Origin: an uncultured SAR116 cluster alpha proteobacterium
GTDB taxonomy: Bacteria > Pseudomonadota > Alphaproteobacteria > Puniceispirillales > Marisalimonadaceae
Direction of reading: 5' to 3'
Assembly: GCA_902618025.1 (NCBI GenBank)
Contig: CACMYY010000007.1
Coordinates: 1-50,145 of the forward strand
DNA: 50,145 bases
The notes under the pieces were generated by a model, which worked only from the letters and a program-made list of their open reading frames with translations, was not told where the DNA came from and did no database searches. Both the position numbers and the translations under genes were made by a program. This document shows, piece after piece, positions 16,031-24,887 of the stretch (position 1 is its first letter; each line of letters opens with the position of its first letter).

Positions 16031-17488
16031 TTATATAATCTCATAATTTAAATTAGAAGCATTAGAAAAGTTTTTTAATCTTCGTTCATTTTCTTTATCC
16101 ATGAGAGCTTTGGCTTCAGGTTTTATTTTACAAGTTAATTTATTTTTCTTAATCTTAAATTTAATTTTATCTAAATTTTTTGGTAATCCTGCGCTAAAAT
16201 TATATAAAAATCTTAATCCTAAACCTATAGCGTAAGATGAAATTTTTTGCTTTTCTGAAAGTAAATTGATTATTCTTTTATCAATTTGTTGTTTATCTTT
16301 AGTACCAACATATCTGTGATAAACAACTTTGGCCATCCATACCCTCTCAATATGAGTTAAATCTCTTACTGGTAGTGATAAGATTTTGTTTGCGGCAATA
16401 TTACCTCTCATATCTGGCTGTTCGTCCCAAGAAATATCTGAAAGATTAGTACTAATTTTAAATACCCTTTCAAGATCTTTATCTGCAATTTTTTCAAAAA
16501 TAGGACTGAATATTTTTTTTATTTTAGTTTGCATACCATTAAATCTTTGGTTTTTTGCAAGTACATTATAGTAAGCAACTTTATCTGGATTGATCCTATT
16601 TTCTTTATTTAATTCTGCTATCAATCCATCTCTTATACTTGTTCCACTAATCATAATATTTTTTACATTTGATGATAAAATCAGGTGAGTTATTATCTTT
16701 GCTGCAGTTGAAATAGTATCTATTCTACCAGGAGGTATACCTAATACTTCTTTGTTTTCATCTGACATTTGATCCAAAAGAATAATCCCTCTTTCGATAT
16801 CGAATTTTAATCCATGCAATAATGAGAGTGGATAATTATAATTCTTTATATAGGCAGATCCTAGAGCTCTAAAACTTCCACCTGTTCCAAACAATGTAAG
16901 ACCTTTAGATTTATTCAGCCATTCAACTTTATTAATTTCTTTTCTGATTTCTTCACTAGTAATCTGAGATAAGTGTCCAATATCAATACTCGTTGATTTT
17001 ATCTTTTTTCCATCTTGAATAAGAATAAGTTCTAAACTTCCTCCTCCTAAATCTGCTATAAGCCCTTTATCAACTTTTATGTTGCTAAGAACTCCTAAAC
17101 AGGCATAATCAGCCTCCTCTTTAGCAGACAAGATTTTAATATTATGATTAAGAAGTTTTTCTGCAGGACGTAAAAATTCTTTTGCATTTTTGGCTTTTCT
17201 AACAGCTGCAGTTGCTATAATTAACTGATGTTTTACAGACATAGTTTTTATTATATATGCAAAACGCTTTATAGCTGACAAAGCTTTTGAAATTGATTGA
17301 CTGGAAATATTTTTGCTCAATGATAGACCCTCACCGAGTTTACAATTTACTCTTTCATTAAATAACGGAAAAGGATATTTACCATTTTGAGGGTATATAA
17401 CAAGTCTAATAGAATTAGAACCAATATCGATTATTGCTAATTTACCTTTATTTATCTTCCTATAAAAACTTAAAGCTACTTCATTCAT
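16031..17488 (-). CDS. ppx: Exopolyphosphatase, Ppx/GppA family
   Basis: Cytoplasmic phosphatase that removes terminal phosphate from polyphosphate (or pppGpp), 485 residues. The actin-like ATPase-type fold shows phosphate-1 motif AIIDIGSNSIRLVIY (about 18-32), ATAAVRKAKNAKEF, the catalytic ESGGGS-equivalent region IADLGGGSLELI, and GTSIRDGLI. The C-terminal part resembles the HD-like extension of alphaproteobacterial Ppx. It is transcribed leftward two bases after ppk1, forming a ppk1-ppx operon. Polyphosphate turnover next to the phn and acr3 genes completes a phosphorus island. Ppx and GppA activities cannot be separated from sequence. Confidence 0.92.
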   Translation of the reverse strand: MNEVALSFYRKINKGKLAIIDIGSNSIRLVIYPQNGKYPFPLFNERVNCKLGEGLSLSKNISSQSISKALSAIKRFAYIIKTMSVKHQLIIATAAVRKAKNAKEFLRPAEKLLNHNIKILSAKEEADYACLGVLSNIKVDKGLIADLGGGSLELILIQDGKKIKSTSIDIGHLSQITSEEIRKEINKVEWLNKSKGLTLFGTGGSFRALGSAYIKNYNYPLSLLHGLKFDIERGIILLDQMSDENKEVLGIPPGRIDTISTAAKIITHLILSSNVKNIMISGTSIRDGLIAELNKENRINPDKVAYYNVLAKNQRFNGMQTKIKKIFSPIFEKIADKDLERVFKISTNLSDISWDEQPDMRGNIAANKILSLPVRDLTHIERVWMAKVVYHRYVGTKDKQQIDKRIINLLSEKQKISSYAIGLGLRFLYNFSAGLPKNLDKIKFKIKKNKLTCKIKPEAKALMDKENERRLKNFSNASNLNYEII

Positions 17489-17490
17489 AT

Positions 17491-19632
17491 TTATATTTTA
17501 GCTAAGCTTCCCTGACCTGATAAACTTGGGTTTTTCATAAAATAAGTGTGCGCACAAAATGTTTTGTCCTTATATTTTTTTTTGGAGTATTCTCCATTTT
17601 TATTTAATTTCCAAGTGTTTTTTGTGTCATTTATTAAAGCCGGTAATACTTGATCTAGGATTTGACTTCGAACTGTTTTATTTTCTAAAGGTATAAAAGC
17701 TTCAACTCTATGGTATAGATTACGAGGCATTATATCAGCAGATGATATATAAACTAAATTACTTTCAGACTGAAATTTTCCTTTATTCGCAAAAACATAA
17801 ATTCTCCCATGTTCAAGAAATCTTCCTATAATTGCAGTTACTGTAATGTTTTCAGACATTCCTTTAACATTAGGGCGTAGGCAGCAAATACCCCTAACCA
17901 TCAAGTGAATTTTTACCCCTGCATTAGATGCTTCATAGAATTTTTCAATTATTTTTTGATCTACAATCGCATTACATTTAATCCAAATTCCACTTTCAAA
18001 ACCATCTTTAGCATTTTGTGTTTCATAATTAATTTTCTCAATTAACCAATCATAAGAAGAGTTGGGTGAAATGATCATCTTATTTAATTGTTTTGGTTGA
18101 ACATGACTGGTAAGAAAATTAAAGACTGATCTAGCATCCTCACAAATATTTTTATCGATAGTGAATAACGAAAAGTCAGTATAAATTTTAGCAGTATGTG
18201 GATGATAATTACCAGTTCCACAATGAGCATAAGAAACTAATTTTTTACCCTCTTTTCTTGTTATTAGAGATAATTTTGCATGTACTTTTAAATCAACTAG
18301 GCCGTAAGCAACTTGCGCACCAGCTTGTTCTAATACTCTAGCTAGTTGGACATTATTTTCTTCATCAAATCGAGCTTTCAGCTCAATTACTGCAATAACA
18401 GATTTTCCTGATTCAGCAGCGGATACCAATGCTTGCACGATAGAAGAGTCAGGTGAAGTCCTGTATAACGTTTGTCGTATCGTCAAAACATTTTTATCAA
18501 TAGCTGCCTGTTGGAGCAAACTTAAAACTACATCAAAACTTTCGTAAGGGTGATGAACAATTATCTCTTTATTTTTAATTGCCGAAAAGCAATCTCCTTT
18601 AAAGTCTAATATTCTTTGTGGCATTCTAGGTTTGTACGGTTTAAATAAATTTTGTTTGGGAAGATTATTTATTATTTCCGTAAAGTCATTGATCCCAACA
18701 AATCCTTGCGCAACATATATATGATCGTCAGGGATATTTAATTGCCTGGTTAAGAGTTTTTGAGCAGATTTAGATAAATCGTGAGAAAAGGTTAAGGATA
18801 CAATACCACCTCTTTTTCTGGCTTTAATTGCAGTTTCAAATTGCCCTATTAAGTCATCTGCTTCATCATCTATTTCAATTTCGGCATCTCTGATCACTCT
18901 AAACATGCCTGATTTTAATAATTTATATTCAGGATAAATTAAATGAACAAACTTTGTAACTAAGGTCTCCAGCATAGCATATCTCTGATGCTCACCAGGT
19001 AATCTTATAAATCTATCTACATTATCAGGAAGTAAAACTACACAATTTATATTTTTGTTTTTTGTATCTTTCATCTCCATTAATACACATTTACCTTTAT
19101 TTTGGATAAAAGGAAAAGGGTGTGCAGGGTCTAACGTGGTAGGAGTTAAAAGAGGTAGAATATTTTGTTCATAATATTCTTTAAGCCATTCTAATTCGTT
19201 TTTAGTCCATTTATTATCAAACAAAATTGAAACATCACAATCTTCCTTTTCATTTAATAAATAATTCAAACATCTTTGCTGTTTATTTTTTAAATCTTTG
19301 GAAGCATTAAGTACTGTTTTTAATAATTCATCTGCCCTCATCCCAGTTTCAGGAACTGTATTAAAACCTTGACTTATAAGCTGATGTAGACCAGCTATTC
19401 GAACCATATAAAATTCATCTAAATTTTCTGAAGAAATTGTTACAAATCTAAGTCTTTCACCATAAGGAATTGTCTTATCATATACTTGTAGTAAAACTCT
19501 CTCATTAAAAGATAACCAGCTAATTTCTCTGTCAAAATATCTGTCATTTTGATTATTAATTAATTTTTTTGTGATTTTATTTAAAGACAATCTAACCTCA
19601 GAATTTGAGGTTTTGAGTTTCATTTGGCACAT
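17491..19632 (-). CDS. ppk1: Polyphosphate kinase 1
   Basis: Reversible ATP:polyphosphate phosphotransferase, 713 residues as expected. The N-terminal domain starts with RYFDREISWLSFNERVL and includes FVTISSENLDEFYMVRIAGL. The catalytic histidine lies in KVHAKLSLI (His451) with the partner in SYAHCGTGNYHPHT (His470); this 19-residue spacing matches E. coli His435/His454. The second phospholipase-D-like block is ICCLRPNVKGMSENI with GRFLEHGRIYVF. Two ATGs (codons 1 and 4) can serve as start and neither has a strong ribosome site. It heads the leftward ppk1-ppx pair. Confidence 0.95.
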   Translation of the reverse strand: MCQMKLKTSNSEVRLSLNKITKKLINNQNDRYFDREISWLSFNERVLLQVYDKTIPYGERLRFVTISSENLDEFYMVRIAGLHQLISQGFNTVPETGMRADELLKTVLNASKDLKNKQQRCLNYLLNEKEDCDVSILFDNKWTKNELEWLKEYYEQNILPLLTPTTLDPAHPFPFIQNKGKCVLMEMKDTKNKNINCVVLLPDNVDRFIRLPGEHQRYAMLETLVTKFVHLIYPEYKLLKSGMFRVIRDAEIEIDDEADDLIGQFETAIKARKRGGIVSLTFSHDLSKSAQKLLTRQLNIPDDHIYVAQGFVGINDFTEIINNLPKQNLFKPYKPRMPQRILDFKGDCFSAIKNKEIIVHHPYESFDVVLSLLQQAAIDKNVLTIRQTLYRTSPDSSIVQALVSAAESGKSVIAVIELKARFDEENNVQLARVLEQAGAQVAYGLVDLKVHAKLSLITRKEGKKLVSYAHCGTGNYHPHTAKIYTDFSLFTIDKNICEDARSVFNFLTSHVQPKQLNKMIISPNSSYDWLIEKINYETQNAKDGFESGIWIKCNAIVDQKIIEKFYEASNAGVKIHLMVRGICCLRPNVKGMSENITVTAIIGRFLEHGRIYVFANKGKFQSESNLVYISSADIMPRNLYHRVEAFIPLENKTVRSQILDQVLPALINDTKNTWKLNKNGEYSKKKYKDKTFCAHTYFMKNPSLSGQGSLAKI

Positions 19633-19724
19633 CTAACTTAATCTCATCAATTCAAACCAGATGAATTCTCAAAACTATGTCTTTGTAAATAATGTTTATT
19701 TCAAATTTATTACATTAAAAATAT

Positions 19725-21272
19725 TTAAATCAAAACTTCAATTAGAAATGGGCCTTTTTCTTTAAGTCCATGTTTAAAATATTTTACTAAATCTTCAATG
19801 TTTTCAACTTTAACGGCGTCTACTCCCATTCCCTTTGATATAGAGACCCAATCTAATGCTGGATCTTTTAAAGACAACATTTCCATTGCCGATTTTCCTG
19901 GGTTATCAACACCTACGTTTGTTAATTCTCCTTGAAGGATCTTGTAACTTTGGTTTGCAAAAATTAGTACAACTATGTCTAAATTTTCTCTTGCCATAGT
20001 CCATAAAGATTGGACAGTATACATGGCGCTTCCATCACCTTCTAAAGAGATAACTTTTTGATCAGGAGATGATATTGCCGCTCCAATTGCTACAGGCATA
20101 CCAAATCCTATAGACCCTCCACAGTTATTCAGCCATGTATGTGGGTGTGATCCTGAGGTTTGATAAAAGAATTCTCTTCCAGTAGTTACAGATTCATCAA
20201 CTATAATAGCATTTTCTGGGATTAATGCTCCTAATACCATTCCCAATGACATTGGGTTAATTGGACCTTTAGGAATGTCTGGAATATCAAATTTTGAAAT
20301 AGTACTTGGAGTATTATTTGATATCCCAATTTTATCTGATAACTCTTCGACAACTGTAGTGATATCATCTGAAATAGAAGCTAATTCAAAAAATTTAGTA
20401 GAATCTTGTGTTAAAACTCCAGGCTTATTTGGATATGCAAAAAAGGCAACTGGTCTTCTAGCTCCTATTATTATTATGGTGTCAAAGTCTCTAAGAACTT
20501 CAACTGCCTTATCTACGACGTACGGTATTCTTACTGAATTTATTCTTCCCGCACCTTTATCTAAACGGGCATTAAACCAATCAGTTTTAATTGGACAGCC
20601 TACTTTGTCCGCTACTTTTGCCAATTTAATAAGGTTGTTTTCTTCTAAAGCCTCACCACCAACTAGTATTAGAGGATTCTTTGCTTCTTGAAGTTCTAAG
20701 ATTGCTTCTTCAATTAATTTAGAAGAAACAATGTTAGATTTCTTATTTAACTCAATCGTTTCAATATTGCTTCCTTCATTCCATGCAGTATCACCAGGCA
20801 AGATTAAAGTTGCAATTTGCCCTGGTTTTACATTTGCTTGTCTAATAGCTTCAGCACCATCCTTTGCAATATCTTTTGAAGATTTACTTGTTTTTACCCA
20901 ATGGGAGACTGGCTTCGCTATTCCTTCAATATCTGAAGTTAACGGAGCATTTAATTTTATATGATCAAGAGCGTGCTCGCCTACTATATTTACAACTCCT
21001 GAATTAGCTTTTTTTGCATTGTGTAGGTTTGCAAGGCCATTTGCTAATCCAGGACCTAAATGTAGTAAAGTTGATGCTGGTGACCTTCTCATTCTAAAGT
21101 AACCATCAGCAGCACCAGTAGCACATCCCTCAAAAAGACATAAAACGCTTCGCATATTTTGATATTTATCTAAAGCTGCAACGAAATGCATTTCTGATGT
21201 TCCAGGATTGGTAAAACAGACTTCAACATTACCTTCTAATAAGGTACCAACTAAACTTTCTGCTCCGTTCAT
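19725..21272 (-). CDS. ThDP-dependent enzyme of the acetolactate synthase / benzoylformate decarboxylase group
   Basis: A 515-residue thiamine-diphosphate enzyme that makes or cleaves a bond next to a 2-oxo acid carbonyl. The catalytic glutamate is Glu48 in LCLFEGCATGAADGYFRM, and the ThDP-Mg motif is LEGDGSAMYTVQSLW followed by NQSYKILQ about 30 residues on. FTNPGTSEMHFV at the N-terminus is shared by IlvB-like and MdlC-like proteins. The frame can be read from a TTG four codons upstream, but GGAGGG overlaps that codon and serves the ATG at 21272. No regulatory small subunit is nearby, which argues against a biosynthetic acetolactate synthase. Substrate unknown. Confidence 0.87.
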   Translation of the reverse strand: MNGAESLVGTLLEGNVEVCFTNPGTSEMHFVAALDKYQNMRSVLCLFEGCATGAADGYFRMRRSPASTLLHLGPGLANGLANLHNAKKANSGVVNIVGEHALDHIKLNAPLTSDIEGIAKPVSHWVKTSKSSKDIAKDGAEAIRQANVKPGQIATLILPGDTAWNEGSNIETIELNKKSNIVSSKLIEEAILELQEAKNPLILVGGEALEENNLIKLAKVADKVGCPIKTDWFNARLDKGAGRINSVRIPYVVDKAVEVLRDFDTIIIIGARRPVAFFAYPNKPGVLTQDSTKFFELASISDDITTVVEELSDKIGISNNTPSTISKFDIPDIPKGPINPMSLGMVLGALIPENAIIVDESVTTGREFFYQTSGSHPHTWLNNCGGSIGFGMPVAIGAAISSPDQKVISLEGDGSAMYTVQSLWTMARENLDIVVLIFANQSYKILQGELTNVGVDNPGKSAMEMLSLKDPALDWVSISKGMGVDAVKVENIEDLVKYFKHGLKEKGPFLIEVLI

Positions 21273-21276
21273 AAGA

Positions 21277-21282
21277 CCCTCC
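21277..21282 (-). promoter_or_regulatory. Ribosome-binding site that fixes the ThDP enzyme start
   Basis: GGAGGG on the minus strand lies four bases before the ATG at 21272 and overlaps the alternative TTG codon at 21284, so the TTG is unlikely to be used. Confidence 0.7.
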
Positions 21283-21375
21283 AATCTTATTTTTAATTAA
21301 CATATCAAAATAAAAATCTAATTGGTAATAATTTAATTTTATGTAAAACTTTATTGAATTTGTTTTGAGAATTTT

Positions 21376-21750
21376 ATGTTTAAATCTTTAATAGAAAAAA
21401 ATGAAAAACGAAGCCAACTCTCTATGATGGCTCAATATCTAAATACATGTTTTATGATTAGTACAATCGAGAACGAGTATTTAGTAAATATTGAAAAAGG
21501 AGTTGTAAAAAATGTAGAAGAAGGACCTTTTGTAATGCCAAGCTACGTCTTTAAATTAACTGCACCTAAAAACGAGTGGCTAAAATTTTTACAACAAACG
21601 CCTCAACCGGGGTCTCATGATATTATTGCAATGCTTAGAAGGAAAGTTTTGAAATTTGAAGGAGATCTCCATCCTTTAATGTCTCACTTACTATACTTCA
21701 AATTACTTCTGGCCTCCCTAAGACCAGCGGAGAGTAAAAATGAAAATTGA
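21376..21750 (+). CDS. Small SCP2-like (sterol carrier protein 2 fold) protein
   Basis: A 124-residue protein with SCP2-like features: an N-terminal CFMISTIENEYLVNIEKGVV strand pair, a PSYVFKLTAP stretch, and the family-typical SHDIIAMLRRKVLKFEGDLH block followed by a hydrophobic helix. SCP2-like proteins bind hydrophobic or acyl ligands. Its end overlaps the alpha/beta hydrolase start by 11 bases, so the two are translationally coupled. It is divergent from the ThDP enzyme across about 100 bases. The family call is by pattern, not by an unmistakable motif; the ligand is unknown. Confidence 0.6.
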   Translation: MFKSLIEKNEKRSQLSMMAQYLNTCFMISTIENEYLVNIEKGVVKNVEEGPFVMPSYVFKLTAPKNEWLKFLQQTPQPGSHDIIAMLRRKVLKFEGDLHPLMSHLLYFKLLLASLRPAESKNEN

Positions 21751-22579
21751 AAAAGAACCTATTTCTGGTCAATATGGAAAATTTAAAATTGACGGTATTG
21801 ACTATAGGATATATTGGGAAGAAGCCGGTCAGGGTATTCCTTTAGTTTGCCTACATACCGCGGGATCTGATGGTAGACAATATAGAGCTCTTTTGAATAA
21901 TAAAAAATTATTAGAAAAGTTTAGGGTAATTGTATTTGATATGCCATGGCATGGAAAATCTTCGCCACCCGAAAATGCTAAAGTTGGAAATTATAAACTA
22001 TCAACTGACTTTTATATTTCTCAAATTATGAGCTTCATAAATGGTTTAGAATTAGTGAAGCCTGTTGTAATGGGCTGTTCTATAGGAGGAAGAATTATTC
22101 TTCATTTAGCAATAAATTTTCCAGATAAATTTAGAGCATTAATTGGGCTTCAAAGTGCTGGTCATTTGGATCCTTATTACGATATCAATTGGTTACACAG
22201 ACAAGATGTGCATGGAGGAGAAGTCTGCGGAGGCATTGCTTATGGCTTAATGGCACCAACAAGTCCTGAAAGTGATAAGTTTGAAACTATGTGGCATTAC
22301 ATGCAAGGTGGACCTGGAATTTTTAAGGGAGATTTATTCTTTTATAAGTTCGATGGAAATATTGGAAATGAAATAAAAAAAATTGATAATTCAAAATGTC
22401 CAATTTATTTATTAACTGGTGAATATGATTACTCAGCAACACCCGAGGAAACAAAATCTCTAGCTGACACTATTGGTATCGAAATGATCAAAATGAAAAA
22501 TGTAGGCCATTTTCCAATGAGTGAAAATCCAAAAGAATTTCTTAAATACTTACATCCAGTTTTAAATAAAATTAGTTGA
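21740..22579 (+). CDS. Alpha/beta hydrolase
   Basis: A 279-residue serine hydrolase. The nucleophile elbow is VMGCSIGGRI (Ser114), the oxyanion-hole strand ends in LHTAGSDGRQY (39-48), FDMPWHGKS follows, and the acid and base are in TGEYDYSATPE and NVGHFPMSENP (His257). Such enzymes hydrolyse esters, thioesters, lactones or C-C bonds of ring-fission products. Coupling to the SCP2-like gene and the divergent ThDP gene suggests one small-molecule pathway. The stop directly abuts the convergent SDR gene. Confidence 0.88.
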   Translation: MKIEKEPISGQYGKFKIDGIDYRIYWEEAGQGIPLVCLHTAGSDGRQYRALLNNKKLLEKFRVIVFDMPWHGKSSPPENAKVGNYKLSTDFYISQIMSFINGLELVKPVVMGCSIGGRIILHLAINFPDKFRALIGLQSAGHLDPYYDINWLHRQDVHGGEVCGGIAYGLMAPTSPESDKFETMWHYMQGGPGIFKGDLFFYKFDGNIGNEIKKIDNSKCPIYLLTGEYDYSATPEETKSLADTIGIEMIKMKNVGHFPMSENPKEFLKYLHPVLNKIS

Positions 22580-23341
22580 CTACCAGTCTTTTCCAGCTGT
22601 CCATCCACCATCTACAATTAAATTTGTTCCAGTACAAAAACTTGCTTCGTCACTTGCAAGATATAATACTGCACTAGAAATTTCATTAGGTTCTCCCCAA
22701 CGTTTCATAGCGTGCAAGTTCCTTACTTTTTGAGAAGCTTCCTCATCTTGAAAGTACCTTTCTGTTAATGGAGTTCTAATAACACCTGGTCCAACAGCAT
22801 TTACTCTAATGTCATACTTTGCTAAATCTACAGCTAATTGCTTAGTTATTCCAGCAGTTGCATGTTTAGAAGCAGTGTAAGCACACCTATTTGGTGCGGA
22901 GGTAACGCTTAAAGTCGAAGAAGTAATTACTATATTACCCTTTATTTGTTTTTCGATGCAGTGCTTTGCAAATGTTTGTGCAGTTATAAAAACCCCAGTA
23001 ACATTTATATCAATAACCTTTCTCCATTCTTTAATAGACAATTCTAATGGAGATACAATCTCCCTTATTCCGGCATTACAAAATGCAATATCTAAGCTTC
23101 CAAAATGTTCATATGCATTTTTCATGTTTTCAATAGTTTCATTTTGATTTGTTACATCTAATTTAAATGGCTCAGCATTACCACCTGCAGATTTTATTTC
23201 TTTAGCCACCCTGCTAGCCATATCAAAATCTAAATCTGAAACAGCTACATTTGCACCTTCTTTTGCAAAACTTAAACCTGTTTGACGACCAATTCCACCT
23301 GCTGCTCCAGTAATAAACACAGTTTTGTTTGTAAATCTCAT
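22580..23341 (-). CDS. Short-chain dehydrogenase/reductase
   Basis: Classical SDR of 253 residues using NAD(P)(H). The cofactor loop is TGAAGGIG (11-18), FCNAGI is the NAG motif, and the catalytic residues are Ser142 (ITSSTLS), Tyr155 and Lys159 (CAYTASKHA). VSDLDFD after the second strand places an Asp where NAD-preferring SDRs have one. The C-terminus ends TGTNLIVDGGWTAGKDW, typical of FabG-like alcohol dehydrogenases. Substrate cannot be assigned. It abuts the alpha/beta hydrolase stop and is divergent from the RidA gene. Confidence 0.9.
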   Translation of the reverse strand: MRFTNKTVFITGAAGGIGRQTGLSFAKEGANVAVSDLDFDMASRVAKEIKSAGGNAEPFKLDVTNQNETIENMKNAYEHFGSLDIAFCNAGIREIVSPLELSIKEWRKVIDINVTGVFITAQTFAKHCIEKQIKGNIVITSSTLSVTSAPNRCAYTASKHATAGITKQLAVDLAKYDIRVNAVGPGVIRTPLTERYFQDEEASQKVRNLHAMKRWGEPNEISSAVLYLASDEASFCTGTNLIVDGGWTAGKDW

Positions 23342-23418
23342 TGAAAAATCCCCCTGTTAATGCAAAGTTTATTTGAATTAGCCTTTTTGACAACATTAAT
23401 CTTTATTGGAGTAATCGA

Positions 23419-23805
23419 TTGGACATAGAACATTTAGTATTTGAAAATGGACCTAAAAGAGTTGGCCCATTTAGTCATGCTGTTAAAGCTGGTGAATTTA
23501 TTTTTATTACTGGACAAATGCCAACATTGCCAGAAAATCCTGACGTATTAGTAAGTAATGATGTTGAAAAACAAACACATCAAGTTATGAAAAATCTAAT
23601 TAGTGTTTTAGATAGTTGTGGCTCTTCTCTCGAGAGAGTAACTTTCGTAAGAGTATATTTAGTTAACTTCCAAGACTTCGACAAAGTCAATAAAATTTAT
23701 AAATCCTATTTCAATGAAGACAAACTTCCTGCTAGAACATGTATTGGTGTAACTGGACTTGCTGTAGGTGCTTCAGTTGAGATTGATCTAGTAGCAAAAG
23801 TTTAA
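23419..23805 (+). CDS. RidA-family enamine/imine deaminase
   Basis: A 128-residue YjgF/YER057c/UK114 protein that hydrolyses reactive 2-aminoacrylate-type enamines or a pathway-specific relative. Typical stretches are KRVGPFSHAVKAGEFIFITG, TGQMP, VEKQTHQVMKNLISVLDSCG, VTFVRVYLVNFQDFDKVNKI and LPARTCIGVTGLAVGASVEI, the last carrying the conserved Arg that binds carboxylate and the Glu. Translation starts at TTG 23419 with GGAG seven bases before it. It lies just upstream of azlC-azlD, so a link to amino-acid handling is plausible. Confidence 0.92.
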   Translation: MDIEHLVFENGPKRVGPFSHAVKAGEFIFITGQMPTLPENPDVLVSNDVEKQTHQVMKNLISVLDSCGSSLERVTFVRVYLVNFQDFDKVNKIYKSYFNEDKLPARTCIGVTGLAVGASVEIDLVAKV

Positions 23806-23822
23806 ATAAGAAAAATTTGTCT

Positions 23823-24542
23823 ATGAAAAGAAAATATACCCCTTTTAAAAAAGGTATTTTTACTGGCTTTGGTTTCCCTGGCATAGGAATGAGCTCAGCA
23901 ATGTTTGGATATGGTGTTTTTGCTGCAGAAGCTGGACTAGATCTATATCTTTGTTTAGGTTCAGTTTTAATTTTATGGAGCATGCCTGGTATGGTTATTT
24001 TTGTGTCTCTTTTTTCAATAGGCACACCAATCTTCTTGCTATTTACTACTGTTTTATTGGCTAACATGAGACAATTCTTTTTGGTCTTATCTGGCCTTAC
24101 ATTAATGAATATTCACAAACATAAATTATCTTTCATTACAAAATTATTTTGGGCTCACCTCATTAGTCCCACTGGTTGGGCTGAATTAACCAAAGTAAAA
24201 AATGAAATAGACGAAAAAGATTTATTTAAATTTTTTCAGGGTCTTAGTTTGGCATTGGTAATATTTAATTCAACTACAACAATTATTGGTTACAAATTAT
24301 ATGATTTTTTACCTAATGATATTGTTTCTATTCCCGTATTTATAATGCCATTATATTTAACTATCTTAATGCTAAGAGCTATTGAAATTTATTACAGATT
24401 AGCAGTTGTTACTGGAGGGATTATCGGGCCCCTTTTATTTCCATATATTGGTGATTGGAGTTTGATTGTTGCAGGATTAGTTGGCGGTTCCGTTGGCTTG
24501 ATGATCAGTTATTTTTTGAATAAGGATAAAATTAATGTATGA
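23823..24542 (+). CDS. azlC: AzlC-family amino-acid exporter, large subunit
   Basis: Membrane protein of 239 residues from the ATG at 23823 (a TTG two codons earlier is in frame but less likely). It matches AzlC: FKKGIFTGFGFPGIGMSSAM at the N-terminus, GLDLYLCLGSVLILW, VLLANMRQFFLVLS (the conserved N-x-R block) and several further membrane helices. AzlC with AzlD exports branched-chain or other amino acids. The end overlaps the AzlD start by eight bases (ATGTATGA), confirming they act as a pair. Confidence 0.88.
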   Translation: MKRKYTPFKKGIFTGFGFPGIGMSSAMFGYGVFAAEAGLDLYLCLGSVLILWSMPGMVIFVSLFSIGTPIFLLFTTVLLANMRQFFLVLSGLTLMNIHKHKLSFITKLFWAHLISPTGWAELTKVKNEIDEKDLFKFFQGLSLALVIFNSTTTIIGYKLYDFLPNDIVSIPVFIMPLYLTILMLRAIEIYYRLAVVTGGIIGPLLFPYIGDWSLIVAGLVGGSVGLMISYFLNKDKINV

Positions 24543-24882
24543 GAATTCAATAATTATACCTGAAATAATGCCTTGGATAATGCTTTTAGTCGCTAGCTCA
24601 GGTATTTTTGTTTGGAGATTTTTAGGAGTAGTTTTATCTAGTAAAATACAAAAAGATAGTTTTTTTGCAAAATGGATCAATGCTATTGCATTTGCTATGA
24701 CGACAGCTTTAATGACTAGAATCATAATTTTCCCAACAGGAGCATTGGCCGAAACTGAATTAATTGAAAGAATAGTACCTTTTCTAATTGGTATAATTAT
24801 ATTTTTATTTTTCCCAAAAAAACCAATTTTTGGTTTAGCAATAGGTGTGCTCTTCTTTAGCGTTGGAATATTTTTATCTTAG
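24535..24882 (+). CDS. azlD: AzlD-family amino-acid exporter, small subunit
   Basis: Small membrane protein of 115 residues with four hydrophobic segments, the size and pattern of AzlD. It shows WIMLLVASSGIFVWRFLGVV near the N-terminus and an internal AFAMTTALMTRIIIFPTGAL segment typical of the family, ending with a short helix GLAIGVLFFSVGIFLS. It overlaps azlC by eight bases. The convergent acyl-CoA dehydrogenase stop is five bases away. Confidence 0.85.
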   Translation: MYENSIIIPEIMPWIMLLVASSGIFVWRFLGVVLSSKIQKDSFFAKWINAIAFAMTTALMTRIIIFPTGALAETELIERIVPFLIGIIIFLFFPKKPIFGLAIGVLFFSVGIFLS

Positions 24883-24887
24883 ATATT

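Noticed and set aside
19725-21272. Biosynthetic acetolactate synthase IlvB
   Set aside because: No IlvN small subunit and a shorter protein than usual IlvB; kept as a general ThDP enzyme.
21273-21284. TTG start four codons upstream for the ThDP enzyme
   Set aside because: The GGAGGG ribosome site overlaps this codon and fits the ATG at 21272.
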